From UMGS1889 sp900556055 (lineage in GTDB: Bacteria > Bacillota > Clostridia > Oscillospirales > Ruminococcaceae), in the NCBI GenBank assembly GCA_902463265.1, contig CABQEV010000003.1:62001-126000 (forward strand): a stretch of 64,000 bases of DNA. The letters are read 5' to 3'. How positions within the stretch are numbered: position 1 is the first letter of the stretch; every line of letters begins with the position of its first letter. The notes under the pieces are model-generated. The model saw only the letters and a program-made list of their open reading frames with translations, was not told the origin of the DNA and searched no databases. The translations under genes were made by a program, and so were the position numbers. Shown piece by piece: positions 36,633 to 45,312 of this stretch.

Positions 36633-37325
36633 TTATACAAGAAGATTAAGCGATGAGCCGGATGTGTAGGAAGCTATCCATTCTTCAATGCCGGATGCGC
36701 TGTATGTCTGGTAAGTGCTTTTCGGTGTTTCAGCGAGGGTGGAGAACTGCGATGCTTTCTGAGAGATCCTCGATGCATATGAGTTTTCTCCGCCGAATAC
36801 CGATTTAACAAACCTTGCATCAGCGTTTTTCAGAGTTTCTTCATTAAGAGAAAGGGAATTGTCCTTGTTTACGGTAATTCCGACCTTTTCAAGAAGCTTT
36901 TCATTTGCGGAAGTGGAACCTACCATGAATGATGCCTTTTTGAGGACATTCACATTATCTGACTTTGCGGCAGCTTCCTTTGTGCTGTTATAGCTGCTTA
37001 CAAAATCTTTTGCGGCAGCGAGCAGCTTATCCGAATCAACGGAATATGTACCGTCTTCATTGACCTTTACGGCTGATGAAAGCTTGTCTGCTGCGGTTTT
37101 CAGGCTCTCAGCGGAAGATTTCAGTGCTGTATCGGTCTTGGATACCTTTGCAGCCGCCTCCTGAGTTTTCCAGGATTTGGCAAGCTTAGCATACTGCGCC
37201 TTCAGATCGGAACTGTTTGCCTTGAATTCTTCGTATCTCTTAGCGATCGAAGTCATATCTGAAAGAGATGATGACGTATATATGCTGCTGTAATTGAGCA
37301 TTGAACTAATAGGTGAAATTGCCAT
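36633..37325 (-). CDS. FliD C-terminal-domain-like protein of unknown function
   Basis: I do not recognise a named family with certainty. This 230-residue protein is rich in Ser, Ala and Lys, has no Cys, no signal peptide and no membrane helix. Residues about 75-215 (FVSSYN, GITVNKDNSLSLNEETLKNA, FVKSVFGG, ASRISQ) resemble the C-terminal domain of the flagellar cap protein FliD. No flagellar gene is in the window. The ATG at 37325 has AGGAGG 8 bases upstream, preferred over the ATG at 37361. A consensus promoter and a strong terminator frame it as a single gene, probably well expressed. Confidence 0.75.
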   Translation of the reverse strand: MAISPISSMLNYSSIYTSSSLSDMTSIAKRYEEFKANSSDLKAQYAKLAKSWKTQEAAAKVSKTDTALKSSAESLKTAADKLSSAVKVNEDGTYSVDSDKLLAAAKDFVSSYNSTKEAAAKSDNVNVLKKASFMVGSTSANEKLLEKVGITVNKDNSLSLNEETLKNADARFVKSVFGGENSYASRISQKASQFSTLAETPKSTYQTYSASGIEEWIASYTSGSSLNLLV

Positions 37326-37363
37326 ATGCCATACCTCCTGATATAATTTTCCTTTATACACAT

Positions 37364-37392
37364 ATTATAGCACGTCTAAACTGCGTTGTCAA
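37364..37392 (-). promoter_or_regulatory. Consensus SigA promoter of the FliD-C-like gene
   Basis: On the minus strand TTGACA (37392-37387) and TATAAT (37369-37364) are both perfect, with a 17-bp spacer and a TG before the -10 (TGCTATAAT). Confidence 0.88.
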
Positions 37393-37419
37393 CAGTTTAT
37401 TTATATTTTTGCCTGAGAT

Positions 37420-39216
37420 TTAATCAAGAGCGTATTTCTGCTTGTAGAATGCGGAAGCGTCCATAAATCCCTGATCGTTGCCCTGATGAACGTCCTGGAT
37501 ATATTCGTGCCTGTTGATGCCGTCCTTGCGTGTGCTGAGACCGAGGACATAAACAGCGGAGTTTGAACAGTGGTCGGAGATCCTTTCGAGATTTATCAGC
37601 ATATCGAGGAAGATAATTCCCGCATCGACCTGGCACATACCGTTTTTGAGACGGTCGATATGACGGTTTTTGAGTGTTTCATTCAGGTAGTCGATGACCT
37701 CTTCAAGCGGTTCTATGCGCATAGCAACGGTTGCGTCCTTCTTTTCGGCAGCATCTATCGCCATGGTGATTATCTCTTCGACAGCGTTTGCGATCACTGT
37801 GAATTCAGCCATAGCCTTAGGCGAGAAGCGCAGACCCTTGGAATTCAGCTCTTCTGCGCTCTCGACCAGATTTATCGAGTAATCGCCGATCCTTTCAAAT
37901 TCGGAAAGAAGGTGAAGCAGCGCAGTCACGGTTCGGCTCTCGTATTCTGTAAGCTCGCAGTCGGTCAGCTTGACTAGATAAGCGTTCAGCTTGTCTTCGG
38001 TAGCGTCGATAATATCTTCGCGTGCGTATATATTTTCTACGGTTTTTTTGTCATACTCATTGAAAAGAGTGCGCATTTTTACATAGTTCTGTCTTGCCAT
38101 TGTACCCATGCTGATGACAGTTTTCATAGCCTGCTGGAGAGCGAGGGAGGGAGATTTCAGCAGACGTTCATCAAGAAACTGAGTGCCGGAAGCCTCGGTG
38201 ATATCGTCGTCGGATGTTTCCGTGTCCCTGATCGTTTTGCACGCAAGGAACTCAAGCACCTTATGGAACGGGATAAATATGGCAGTTACAATAATATTGA
38301 ACAGGGTATGGAAGTTTGCAATTCCGCCCATGTCGATCGTATCGTTCCAGAATGAAAAGCCTACTGCATACTGGAATGCATAAACAACAATAAGGAATAT
38401 GGCAGTGCCGACTACATTGAAATAGAGATGCACCATAGCTGCTCTTTTTGCATTCTTGTTTGCTCCGACAGATGAGATCAGCGGAACAACGCAGGTTCCG
38501 ATGTTCTGTCCCATGATTATCGGGAAAACAGAGGAGAACGTTAGCACGCCTGTTGTGGAGATAGCCTGAAGGATTCCGACAGAAGCCGAGGAGCTCTGAA
38601 GGATCGCAGTAACGACAGCACCGACGATAACGCCGAGAATAGGATTGGAAAGGGAAGAGAACAGCACTCTGAATGCAGGAAGCTCGGAAAGCGGAGAAAC
38701 AGAATCCGTCATGGAAAGCATTCCCGTAAACAGGATTCCGACACCGAGGAAGATCTCGCCTGCGGTCTTTCCGCTGTCTTTTTTGGACATCATATAGATG
38801 ATTATTCCGATGATTGAGATAAGCGGCGCAAGCGTTGACGGACTGAGGAGCGAGAGTGCCGAACCTACGCCTTCGCTGCTTTCGAGATCGCCGAGGCGAA
38901 GGATCTGTCCCGTGATGGTAGTACCGATGTTTGCACCCATTATAACGCCGACAGCCGATGAAAGCTTAAGAATGCCTGCATTGACAAGTCCGACAACGAT
39001 AACGGTAGTTGCGCCCGAACTTTGAACTGCGGCGGTAACAAATGCGCCGAGAAGGACGCTTTTGAAGATGTTGTTTGTAAGGCTTTCGAGTATCTTCTCC
39101 ATTCTGCCGCTTGAAAGCTTTTCGAGTCCGCTTCCGAGCATTGCCATTCCATAGAGAAAAAGAGCAATTCCGCCGAACATTCCGATGAAAATCCGAATAT
39201 AGTCTATGCCGGTCAT
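37420..39216 (-). CDS. Na+/phosphate cotransporter family protein with PhoU-like tail
   Basis: This 598-residue protein carries two inverted Na/Pi cotransporter repeats (QSSGATTVIVVG and QSSSASVGILQA) over the first 340 residues with about eight or nine membrane segments. A cytoplasmic PhoU-like helical domain covers the last 200 residues. It probably imports or exports phosphate with sodium. GGAAAGGAAC lies upstream of the ATG. It stands alone between the FliD-C-like gene and a divergent gene. Confidence 0.92.
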   Translation of the reverse strand: MTGIDYIRIFIGMFGGIALFLYGMAMLGSGLEKLSSGRMEKILESLTNNIFKSVLLGAFVTAAVQSSGATTVIVVGLVNAGILKLSSAVGVIMGANIGTTITGQILRLGDLESSEGVGSALSLLSPSTLAPLISIIGIIIYMMSKKDSGKTAGEIFLGVGILFTGMLSMTDSVSPLSELPAFRVLFSSLSNPILGVIVGAVVTAILQSSSASVGILQAISTTGVLTFSSVFPIIMGQNIGTCVVPLISSVGANKNAKRAAMVHLYFNVVGTAIFLIVVYAFQYAVGFSFWNDTIDMGGIANFHTLFNIIVTAIFIPFHKVLEFLACKTIRDTETSDDDITEASGTQFLDERLLKSPSLALQQAMKTVISMGTMARQNYVKMRTLFNEYDKKTVENIYAREDIIDATEDKLNAYLVKLTDCELTEYESRTVTALLHLLSEFERIGDYSINLVESAEELNSKGLRFSPKAMAEFTVIANAVEEIITMAIDAAEKKDATVAMRIEPLEEVIDYLNETLKNRHIDRLKNGMCQVDAGIIFLDMLINLERISDHCSNSAVYVLGLSTRKDGINRHEYIQDVHQGNDQGFMDASAFYKQKYALD

Positions 39217-39264
39217 AAGTTACCGTTCCTTTCCATAATTCCCATAAATATTTCACACGGAATT

Positions 39265-39293
39265 ATTATAGCACACATGCGCTCATAAATAAA
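39265..39293 (-). promoter_or_regulatory. Probable promoter of the Na/Pi cotransporter gene
   Basis: On the minus strand TGCTATAAT supplies a perfect, extended -10 (39270-39265). The -35 at 17 bp (TTTATT, 39293-39288) is weak. Confidence 0.5.
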
Positions 39294-39360
39294 CACATAT
39301 TTTTTTAATAAAAAAATTTTTCCCGATATTCCGAAAATCATGTAAATATGCGGTCATTGA

Positions 39361-39389
39361 TTGACATAATGACAGTTTTATGATAGAAT
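39361..39389 (+). promoter_or_regulatory. SigA-type promoter of the MFS-like gene
   Basis: TTGACA (39361-39366) and TAGAAT (39384-39389) have a 17-bp spacer. Confidence 0.78.
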
Positions 39390-39469
39390 AAAATTAACAA
39401 ATTGTAAAATTGTGTTTGATGCCAAAAAAATAGCGTATCGGATCGTATATAAAATAAGGGGGAATAGCT

Positions 39470-40507
39470 CTGAAAAGAGAAAAAATCTCGCTGGCTGTTT
39501 ACACGTTTTCGCATATGGCTGTGGATTTTGCCTGCGCATACCTTGTTATAGGGATAACACGGGATATTGCGGACGCTGCGCTGCTGATGCTTGTGTACAA
39601 TTTCTTTGCATTTGCGATGCAGATGCCGCTGGGGATAGCTTTTGATGCGGCTAACAGAAACGCTGTCGGTGCGGCTCTCGGCTGCATTGTTACGGCATCG
39701 GCGTACTTTTTCAGCGGAATTCCGATGGCAGCGGCTGTGATCTGCGGTATCGGAAATGCGGCATTTCATCTCGGCGGCGGTATAGATGTGCTGAATTATT
39801 CGCAAAAGTCGTCATATTCGGGAGTTTTCGTTTCATCGGGTGCGATAGGTTTGTTTTTCGGCATAATGTGTGCAAAATCGGGCATGAACATCGCCCTTGC
39901 CATAATATCCGTTCTTGCGGCACTCGGTGTTGTCATCGTGCTTGTGAGAAAGAAGCTGTTCGGCACAATGGTATCTGAAAATGCGAAGTTTTCCGTTCCC
40001 GAAAAAAGTGCGGCGGTTTACGGCGCAGCGGCTTTGATTTTCATTGTCGTGCTGCTAAGAAGTCTTACCGGCTTCGGAATGTCGTTTCCTTGGAAGGTCG
40101 GAACGGGCGCACTTATTGCGGCTTTCTGTGCGGCGGGCGGAAAATGTCTCGGCGGATTTGCTTCTGACAGGTTCGGAGCAGAGAAAGCATCGGCGGCATC
40201 GCTTTGTGCGGCAGCGATTCTGTTCATTTTTTCGGACAATATCATCTGCGGTGCAGCCGGGATCCTGCTTTTCAACATGACCATGCCTGTGACGCTCAGG
40301 AGGGCGGCTGATCTGTTCAATGGCTGCAAAGGCTTTTCATTCGGGCTTATGACATTCGGTCTTTTCTGCGGATTTATCCCGTGCTTTGCGGAAAAAAGCG
40401 GATTTTCGCTTGCTTACGGCGTGCTTGCGGCACTTTCGGTCGTTTCGGCGGTGCTGCTGGTTATTGCACTCAGAATATCCGATGGGGGAGATAAGTTACG
40501 GAAATAG
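39470..40507 (+). CDS. MFS-like membrane protein, apparent CTG start
   Basis: About 345 residues with ten to twelve hydrophobic segments; it resembles the major facilitator fold (GKCLGGFASDRFG loop), with no substrate hint. The first ATG (39515) has no ribosome site. Fifteen codons upstream, CTG at 39470 sits 7 bases after AAGGGGG and would give (M)KREKISLAVYTFSHMAVDF, a natural N-terminus; an in-frame TAA at 39455 excludes anything longer. I therefore place the start at CTG, with the ATG at 39515 as alternative. It is the first of three genes that seem cotranscribed. Confidence 0.72.
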   Translation: MKREKISLAVYTFSHMAVDFACAYLVIGITRDIADAALLMLVYNFFAFAMQMPLGIAFDAANRNAVGAALGCIVTASAYFFSGIPMAAAVICGIGNAAFHLGGGIDVLNYSQKSSYSGVFVSSGAIGLFFGIMCAKSGMNIALAIISVLAALGVVIVLVRKKLFGTMVSENAKFSVPEKSAAVYGAAALIFIVVLLRSLTGFGMSFPWKVGTGALIAAFCAAGGKCLGGFASDRFGAEKASAASLCAAAILFIFSDNIICGAAGILLFNMTMPVTLRRAADLFNGCKGFSFGLMTFGLFCGFIPCFAEKSGFSLAYGVLAALSVVSAVLLVIALRISDGGDKLRK

Positions 40508-40515
40508 CAATATCA

Positions 40516-40839
40516 ATGGGGATCTCATTTGTTCTGACGGTACTGCTTGAGCTTATGATCGCAAAAATATTCCGTCTGAATGGCAGGGATATGATGCTGA
40601 CTGTTGTTGCCAATTTATTAACAAATCCTGCGGTGAATGCTGTGTATTACATAGCTTCGGGTATATTTAACATTTTCGGGATATGGATAAAGCTGCCGCT
40701 TGAAGCAGCCGCAGTTATCGCAGAATGGCAGGTCTACAAGCATTTCGGAGATAAGATAGATAAGCCGTTTATCCTGTCATTATCCGCAAACTGCTTTTCA
40801 TTCACGGTAGGAATGATACTTAACATAATATTAATATAG
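40516..40839 (+). CDS. Small membrane protein of unknown function
   Basis: At least 107 residues with about three membrane segments and the phrase VVANLLTNPAVN, which recurs in small envelope proteins of Firmicutes that I cannot name. The ATG at 40516 lacks a ribosome site, whereas GGGGGAG at 40484-40490 points to a start near 40498. The codons there are GTT ACG GAA ATA GCA, giving TEIAIS before the ATG. Thus the true start may be a non-standard codon overlapping the previous stop. Confidence 0.7.
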   Translation: MGISFVLTVLLELMIAKIFRLNGRDMMLTVVANLLTNPAVNAVYYIASGIFNIFGIWIKLPLEAAAVIAEWQVYKHFGDKIDKPFILSLSANCFSFTVGMILNIILI

Positions 40840-40853
40840 GGGGATATATTTAT

Positions 40854-41702
40854 ATGAAAAAGAAAATATTTGCGGGGCTGTTTGCAGCTTCGATACTTAT
40901 CGCATCAACTGTCACGGCATCGGCAGACGTTATCTGGGAGCCGTATAACGACAGCTTTTACAACAAGTACCGTGATGATGCACAATTTTTTTACTATGCA
41001 AAGTCGTACATCTCCGACAATGACATTGACATCTACGATCAGCCGAACAAGAAGGTAATAGGCACTCTGAAAGCAGGAACACCCCAGCCTATACCCGTTA
41101 TAATTGAATATAAGGGTTCGGACTGGGGTGCTTTTGATTACAGCTGTGACGGCGAATATGTGGATGCATGGATATGTCTGGACGGAATGGCAACTGTCTA
41201 CGACTCGGAGGATTTTACCAATGAGCACGCCGATGAAATAGTTCCGTACGAGGGCGATCCTGCTGTTGAAACGCCGACATCAGCGTTTTATATGTGGAAA
41301 TATCCGGGAAGTCCGATAAAATATCAGGAGACCTATTACGGTGATGATGATAATTTTTCGGGTCATATCCAGAGCATCTACAAGGACGAGCATGGAACAT
41401 GGGGATATATCGGCTATATGTACGGTCAGCAGAATGCGTGGGTGTTTATTGATGATATGTACAGTGCCGAGCCTGAGGCACTTTCCGACATAGTAAACGC
41501 TGAGACCGAATACTTGACTATTCCTGCGGAAACGTCCGATGCACCGCAGTCTGATGATGCGGAAGAAACATCTCCAGAAGCAGTGAATTCCCCTGAAATA
41601 AGGAATTCAGGCATATCGGGATATGTGATATGCGGTGTTATAGCGGCTGCTGCGGTTGCTGTTTCGGCAGTTCTGCTCAGAATATTTGCAAAGAAAAAGT
41701 GA
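40854..41702 (+). CDS. Secreted, membrane-anchored protein with SH3-like segments
   Basis: This 282-residue protein starts with a signal peptide (KKK, then a hydrophobic stretch, cut probably after TASA near residue 24) and ends with a membrane helix (about 257-276) and Lys-rich tail. The exterior part has two repeats of an SH3b-like pattern (DIDIYDQPNKKVIGTLKAG and a later PGSPIKYQETY) and a Glu/Ser/Asp-rich stalk. It presumably sits on the cell surface. The first two genes of the run are membrane proteins, so the trio may form one envelope unit. AGGGGGAT precedes the start. Confidence 0.78.
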   Translation: MKKKIFAGLFAASILIASTVTASADVIWEPYNDSFYNKYRDDAQFFYYAKSYISDNDIDIYDQPNKKVIGTLKAGTPQPIPVIIEYKGSDWGAFDYSCDGEYVDAWICLDGMATVYDSEDFTNEHADEIVPYEGDPAVETPTSAFYMWKYPGSPIKYQETYYGDDDNFSGHIQSIYKDEHGTWGYIGYMYGQQNAWVFIDDMYSAEPEALSDIVNAETEYLTIPAETSDAPQSDDAEETSPEAVNSPEIRNSGISGYVICGVIAAAAVAVSAVLLRIFAKKK

Positions 41703-41807
41703 ACAGGGCGGGTGCAAGCGTTATTGTAATGGTTGCACCCGCTTTTGAATATTATAATTTTTTATGCAGATAATAATGCGGATCTTTATGAAAATGGAGT
41801 GATCTGC

Positions 41808-42485
41808 ATGACAATAGTTTTTATCAGGGCGGCGATATTGTATGCTGCCGTGATCGCAGCGGTCAGGCTTATGGGCAAGCGGCAGATAGGTGAGCTTCAG
41901 CCTTCAGAGCTTGCGATAACGATACTTATTTCAAATATAGCAACACTTCCCGTAGAGGATCCGACAATACCGCTTATTACGGGGCTTGTGCCGATATTTA
42001 CGCTTGCGGCACTCGATGTTATCGTCGGGTACGTATCGCTCAACAGCTGGCGGCTTCGCCGGATATTGTGCGGAAAGCCCGTTATCGTAATAAGCGGCGG
42101 AGTTATCGACCAGCAGAAGCTGAAAGAACTGCGGTTTACGATAGATGATCTGATGGAAGCACTGCGTTCCTACGGGATCTTTGACATAAGCGAGGTGCAG
42201 TTTGCCGTTGTTGAAACGACGGGTGCGCTTTCGGTCTATCAGAAAACGAAAAACCGACCTGCCGAAAAACAGGATCTCGGCATAGCCTCATCGCCTGATG
42301 ATCCGCCTGTTATTGTGGTTCAGGACGGCGTTCTGATACCCGAAGCGCTGAAACGGTCGGCAATAGGCGAGGGGAGATTTTCGGGGATATTATCGAGTGA
42401 AAAGCTGAAAATATCCGATATTTTCATAATGTCGGTCGATGTCAGCGGGGGATACAGCATAATCAGGAAGGAGAAATGCCGATGA
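41808..42485 (+). CDS. DUF421 (YetF-like) membrane protein
   Basis: This 225-residue protein has about three N-terminal membrane helices, the signature RLMGKRQIGELQPSELAITI and a cytoplasmic domain with DLMEALRSYGIFDISEVQFAV. It is a DUF421/YetF family protein, with no established biochemical role; some members are linked to spores or envelope stress. The frame opens at 41733, but the ATG at 41808 with GGAG upstream gives the standard N-terminus. It overlaps the DUF4363 gene. Confidence 0.9.
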   Translation: MTIVFIRAAILYAAVIAAVRLMGKRQIGELQPSELAITILISNIATLPVEDPTIPLITGLVPIFTLAALDVIVGYVSLNSWRLRRILCGKPVIVISGGVIDQQKLKELRFTIDDLMEALRSYGIFDISEVQFAVVETTGALSVYQKTKNRPAEKQDLGIASSPDDPPVIVVQDGVLIPEALKRSAIGEGRFSGILSSEKLKISDIFIMSVDVSGGYSIIRKEKCR

Positions 42486-42859
42486 AGAGGCTTGTTTTGT
42501 GCATAAGTCTGCTGATGCTGATAGGTGCGTCATCGGTGATCTCACTGAATTCGCTGAAAAACAGGACGCTCTATTTTTCGGAGAATATCTCGCAGATATA
42601 TTCGCTCTATACCGATGAAAAGTATGACGAGGCATCAGCAAAAACAAAGAAGCTGTACACAGAATGGATAGATTTCTGCGATACAGCTTCTGTAATGGTC
42701 GATCTGGACAGGCTGGAAGAGATAAACAGTTCATTTGCCAAGCTGATGCCGTATATTTCCGTTCAGTCGGATGAAACTGAGGCAGAGCTTTCAAGCCTTT
42801 CAAAGCGTATAAACCGCTTATATGATGCCGAAAAGCCTACATGGTTCAACATTTTTTAA
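42482..42859 (+). CDS. DUF4363-like small membrane-anchored protein
   Basis: This 125-residue protein has one N-terminal hydrophobic helix followed by an all-helical exterior or cytoplasmic part (SLYTDEKYDEASAKTKKLY). DUF4363 proteins are often encoded right after DUF421 genes, as here. Of two nearby ATGs, that at 42482 is 8 bases after GGAAGGAG, while the one at 42476 is too close. The 3' ends of this gene and the minus-strand EAL gene overlap by 14 bp. Confidence 0.78.
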   Translation: MKRLVLCISLLMLIGASSVISLNSLKNRTLYFSENISQIYSLYTDEKYDEASAKTKKLYTEWIDFCDTASVMVDLDRLEEINSSFAKLMPYISVQSDETEAELSSLSKRINRLYDAEKPTWFNIF

Positions 42860-44051
42860 GGTCAACGCAGACTATTATCATCTCGCCCTTTTTATTGTAG
42901 AATTTCGAGGATATTGTCTTGCAGGACATACCAGTTGCGGCGGAAATATACCAGCCTGAGATGAACGGATCCTCGATTTGCTCTTTTATTGCATAGAAAT
43001 AGTTCTTGATGCTGTGATTGTCGCCCGGAACGGCAGGACGGAATCCCGCAAGTATCTTCTGATCCGGATGCATGACCGTATCGGTTATCTGATCGCCGTT
43101 CATATCAATGAGAAAAGCTGTTTCAAGCTCGTTATGCTCGTTCATGTACGATACAAGCTCACTGTTGTAATCCTCGCTTTCCGAACAGCTTAAACGGTTC
43201 ACAAGATCGTAGATTATGCGCTTGTATGTTTCGATCTGCATAGTAACGACAGCAGGGTTTTTCTTGATGCTGATGTTCAGCTTCTGCGCTGCGGATTCGA
43301 GAAGTATGCGTGTATTGTTGGAGAAAAGCGTGTTGAATTTGTCGGGACGTGAGAAGTAATATCCCTGGAAATAGTCAACGCCCATAAGCATACAGGTTAT
43401 GACTTCATCGACAGTCTCAACGCCCTCAGCGACAGTCAGTGCACCGCACTGCTTTGCGGTATTCACAATAGATTTGAACACTTCCTGATTGTAGTTGTTT
43501 GACTCAATGCCCGTAACTATCATGCGGTCGATCTTGATTATATCGGGGTTGACCAGACGTATCCTGTTGAGCGTTTCAAATCCCGAACCAACGTTGTCAA
43601 GAGCGATGAGAAATCCTCTGCTTCGGTAAAAATCAACGAATTTCATGAGATTGTCGTTGTCCTTTACCTGAGATTCGTTCAGCTCTATGACGATGTTGCT
43701 GCTGTGGAGATGGTTCTCCTCGGCAGTTCTGAGTATCTCGCCCGTACCCGAAATAACTTCATTCAGGACAGATGTCTCGAAATTTATGAACAGCATAGCG
43801 TCGCTGCTCTGGCTGGAAAATGCACGCATTGCTTTTTCACGGCAGAGCCTGTCAAGCTTTAGCACTGAGCCGTTTTCCCTTGCGTATGTGAACAGGAAAT
43901 AAGGGGAGATCACCTGACCGTCGTAAACTCCGCGGCTCAGCGCTTCCATTCCTATGACTTTTTTTGTGTTTAGACTGAATATCGGCTGGAAATCGACATA
44001 GATATCTCCCGTGTCGATGACTGTTTCGATCATTTGATTGGTAATATTCAT
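42846..44051 (-). CDS. EAL-domain protein (c-di-GMP phosphodiesterase-like) with C-terminal sensor-like domain
   Basis: This 401-residue protein begins with an EAL domain (about 15-255): Glu36 in MEALSRG, INFE, IELNES, IIKID and AEGVET are kept. The metal-binding DDFGTG motif reads DNVGSG, with Asn153 in place of the second Asp, so activity could be reduced. The last 130 residues (FLIDMNGDQITDTV, SGWYISAATGMSCKTIS) look like a PDC/Cache or YkuI_C-type ligand-binding domain. No GGDEF protein is in the window. It probably hydrolyses or binds cyclic di-GMP. Confidence 0.87.
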   Translation of the reverse strand: MNITNQMIETVIDTGDIYVDFQPIFSLNTKKVIGMEALSRGVYDGQVISPYFLFTYARENGSVLKLDRLCREKAMRAFSSQSSDAMLFINFETSVLNEVISGTGEILRTAEENHLHSSNIVIELNESQVKDNDNLMKFVDFYRSRGFLIALDNVGSGFETLNRIRLVNPDIIKIDRMIVTGIESNNYNQEVFKSIVNTAKQCGALTVAEGVETVDEVITCMLMGVDYFQGYYFSRPDKFNTLFSNNTRILLESAAQKLNISIKKNPAVVTMQIETYKRIIYDLVNRLSCSESEDYNSELVSYMNEHNELETAFLIDMNGDQITDTVMHPDQKILAGFRPAVPGDNHSIKNYFYAIKEQIEDPFISGWYISAATGMSCKTISSKFYNKKGEMIIVCVDLKKC

Positions 44052-44097
44052 TATAAATTAAGTTCTCCCGTAAGAATTTCGGCGGGATACACAAATG

Positions 44098-44451
44098 TTA
44101 TCCGTTAAAATTGTCTATCCTCTCTGTTACGGCATTGTAGATGTCATAAAGCTTCTGCACGCTGTTTTCGAGAAAATAGTAGTGTGCGATATATGGCACA
44201 AGAAGCACGAGAATCAGCAGGGTAAGCAGCAGAAAGGCAGGTATAGCGGCAGACACCGCTATACCCAGCGAAATAAAAAGCAATATTGCAAACAATACCG
44301 TCACTATCAGGTGGATCAGCCGTTCATGCTGCATAAAGCCTATCTGAACAAGCATCTCTGATCTGATCTTTTTCAGTTCATCGGCTGAAAGACTGCTGTC
44401 TGCCTGAACATCCTCAAGATATTTCAGATAGATCGTGAGATATTTTTTCAT
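44098..44451 (-). CDS. Small two-helix membrane protein
   Basis: This 117-residue protein has a helical N-terminal part and two adjacent membrane segments (about residues 43-62 and 66-88). I do not recognise a family. It starts 3 bp after the kinase-like gene and lies 46 bp before the EAL gene, so the three probably form one transcript. Confidence 0.7.
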   Translation of the reverse strand: MKKYLTIYLKYLEDVQADSSLSADELKKIRSEMLVQIGFMQHERLIHLIVTVLFAILLFISLGIAVSAAIPAFLLLTLLILVLLVPYIAHYYFLENSVQKLYDIYNAVTERIDNFNG

Positions 44452-44454
44452 AGC

Positions 44455-45051
44455 TTACGAACGCTCTTTTATCTCAATAAGCTTGGAAAGCATCTCAACG
44501 CATTCCTCGGAGGAAATGAAGCTGCTGTCCAGTGAGATATGGTAATTTGAGATAGAACCCCACTTGCGGCTTGCGTAGAAGTTGTAATATGCCGCCCTCT
44601 GCTTATCCTGCCTGAGGATATATTCCTCTGCCTTCTTTGCGGGGATCTTGTAAACATTGATCGCACGGTCAAGGCGGGCATCCATCGAAGCATGGATAAA
44701 TACGTTTATGACGTTGTTCTTATCCTTCAGCGCATAGTCAGCACATCTTCCGACAATAACGCACGGACCTTCGGAAGCGATTCTTCTTATCGCCTCGAAC
44801 TGTGCCAGGAAAAGCTGGTGGTTGAAGGGGAGAGAATCCTGTGAATATGTGGTCGAAAGCATGTAAAGCAGGCTGTTTACAGGCTTTTCGTCATTTTCTG
44901 CAAAGAACTGTTCAGCGATGCCGCTGTGTTCGGATGCAACCTTCAGAAGTTCATTGTCATAGAAAGGAATATCATATTTTTCTGCGAGCAATTTGCCAAT
45001 CTCACGTCCTCCGCTTCCGTACTGACGTCCAATAGTAATAACTGATTTCAT
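44455..45051 (-). CDS. Cytidylate kinase-like family protein
   Basis: This 198-residue P-loop protein starts ITIGRQYGSGGREIGKLLA (P-loop about residues 8-15) and matches the cytidylate kinase-like family of Firmicutes, which differs from true Cmk (found at 21108). Substrate unknown. A TTG at 45063 is in frame but abuts the AAAGGA site; the ATG at 45051 is 12 bases after it and gives the usual MKSVITIGRQ start. Confidence 0.85.
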   Translation of the reverse strand: MKSVITIGRQYGSGGREIGKLLAEKYDIPFYDNELLKVASEHSGIAEQFFAENDEKPVNSLLYMLSTTYSQDSLPFNHQLFLAQFEAIRRIASEGPCVIVGRCADYALKDKNNVINVFIHASMDARLDRAINVYKIPAKKAEEYILRQDKQRAAYYNFYASRKWGSISNYHISLDSSFISSEECVEMLSKLIEIKERS

Positions 45052-45168
45052 AGCTGTAATCAATCCTTTCCGGGTAAATTTCCGATGCGATGCGGGCAGT
45101 GTAAGAATAACATATGAACATTTATATATTTATCCTGTACATTGTCATCTTATCGGCTTACTATTATA

Positions 45169-45197
45169 ATAATATCACAATTATCAGAAAAAATCAA
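45169..45197 (-). promoter_or_regulatory. Probable promoter of the kinase-like/EAL operon
   Basis: On the minus strand TTGATT (45197-45192) and TATTAT (45174-45169) have a 17-bp spacer. Confidence 0.55.
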
Positions 45198-45312
45198 GCG
45201 TGTTTTTTATTAAATAGCTATAAGTTTTTTTGTGGATTTTCTCTTGCGTTTTTTCTTAAAGTATGTAATAATAAATGTGTGTGTTATTGACATAAAAGGG
45301 AAAGGATAAAGT

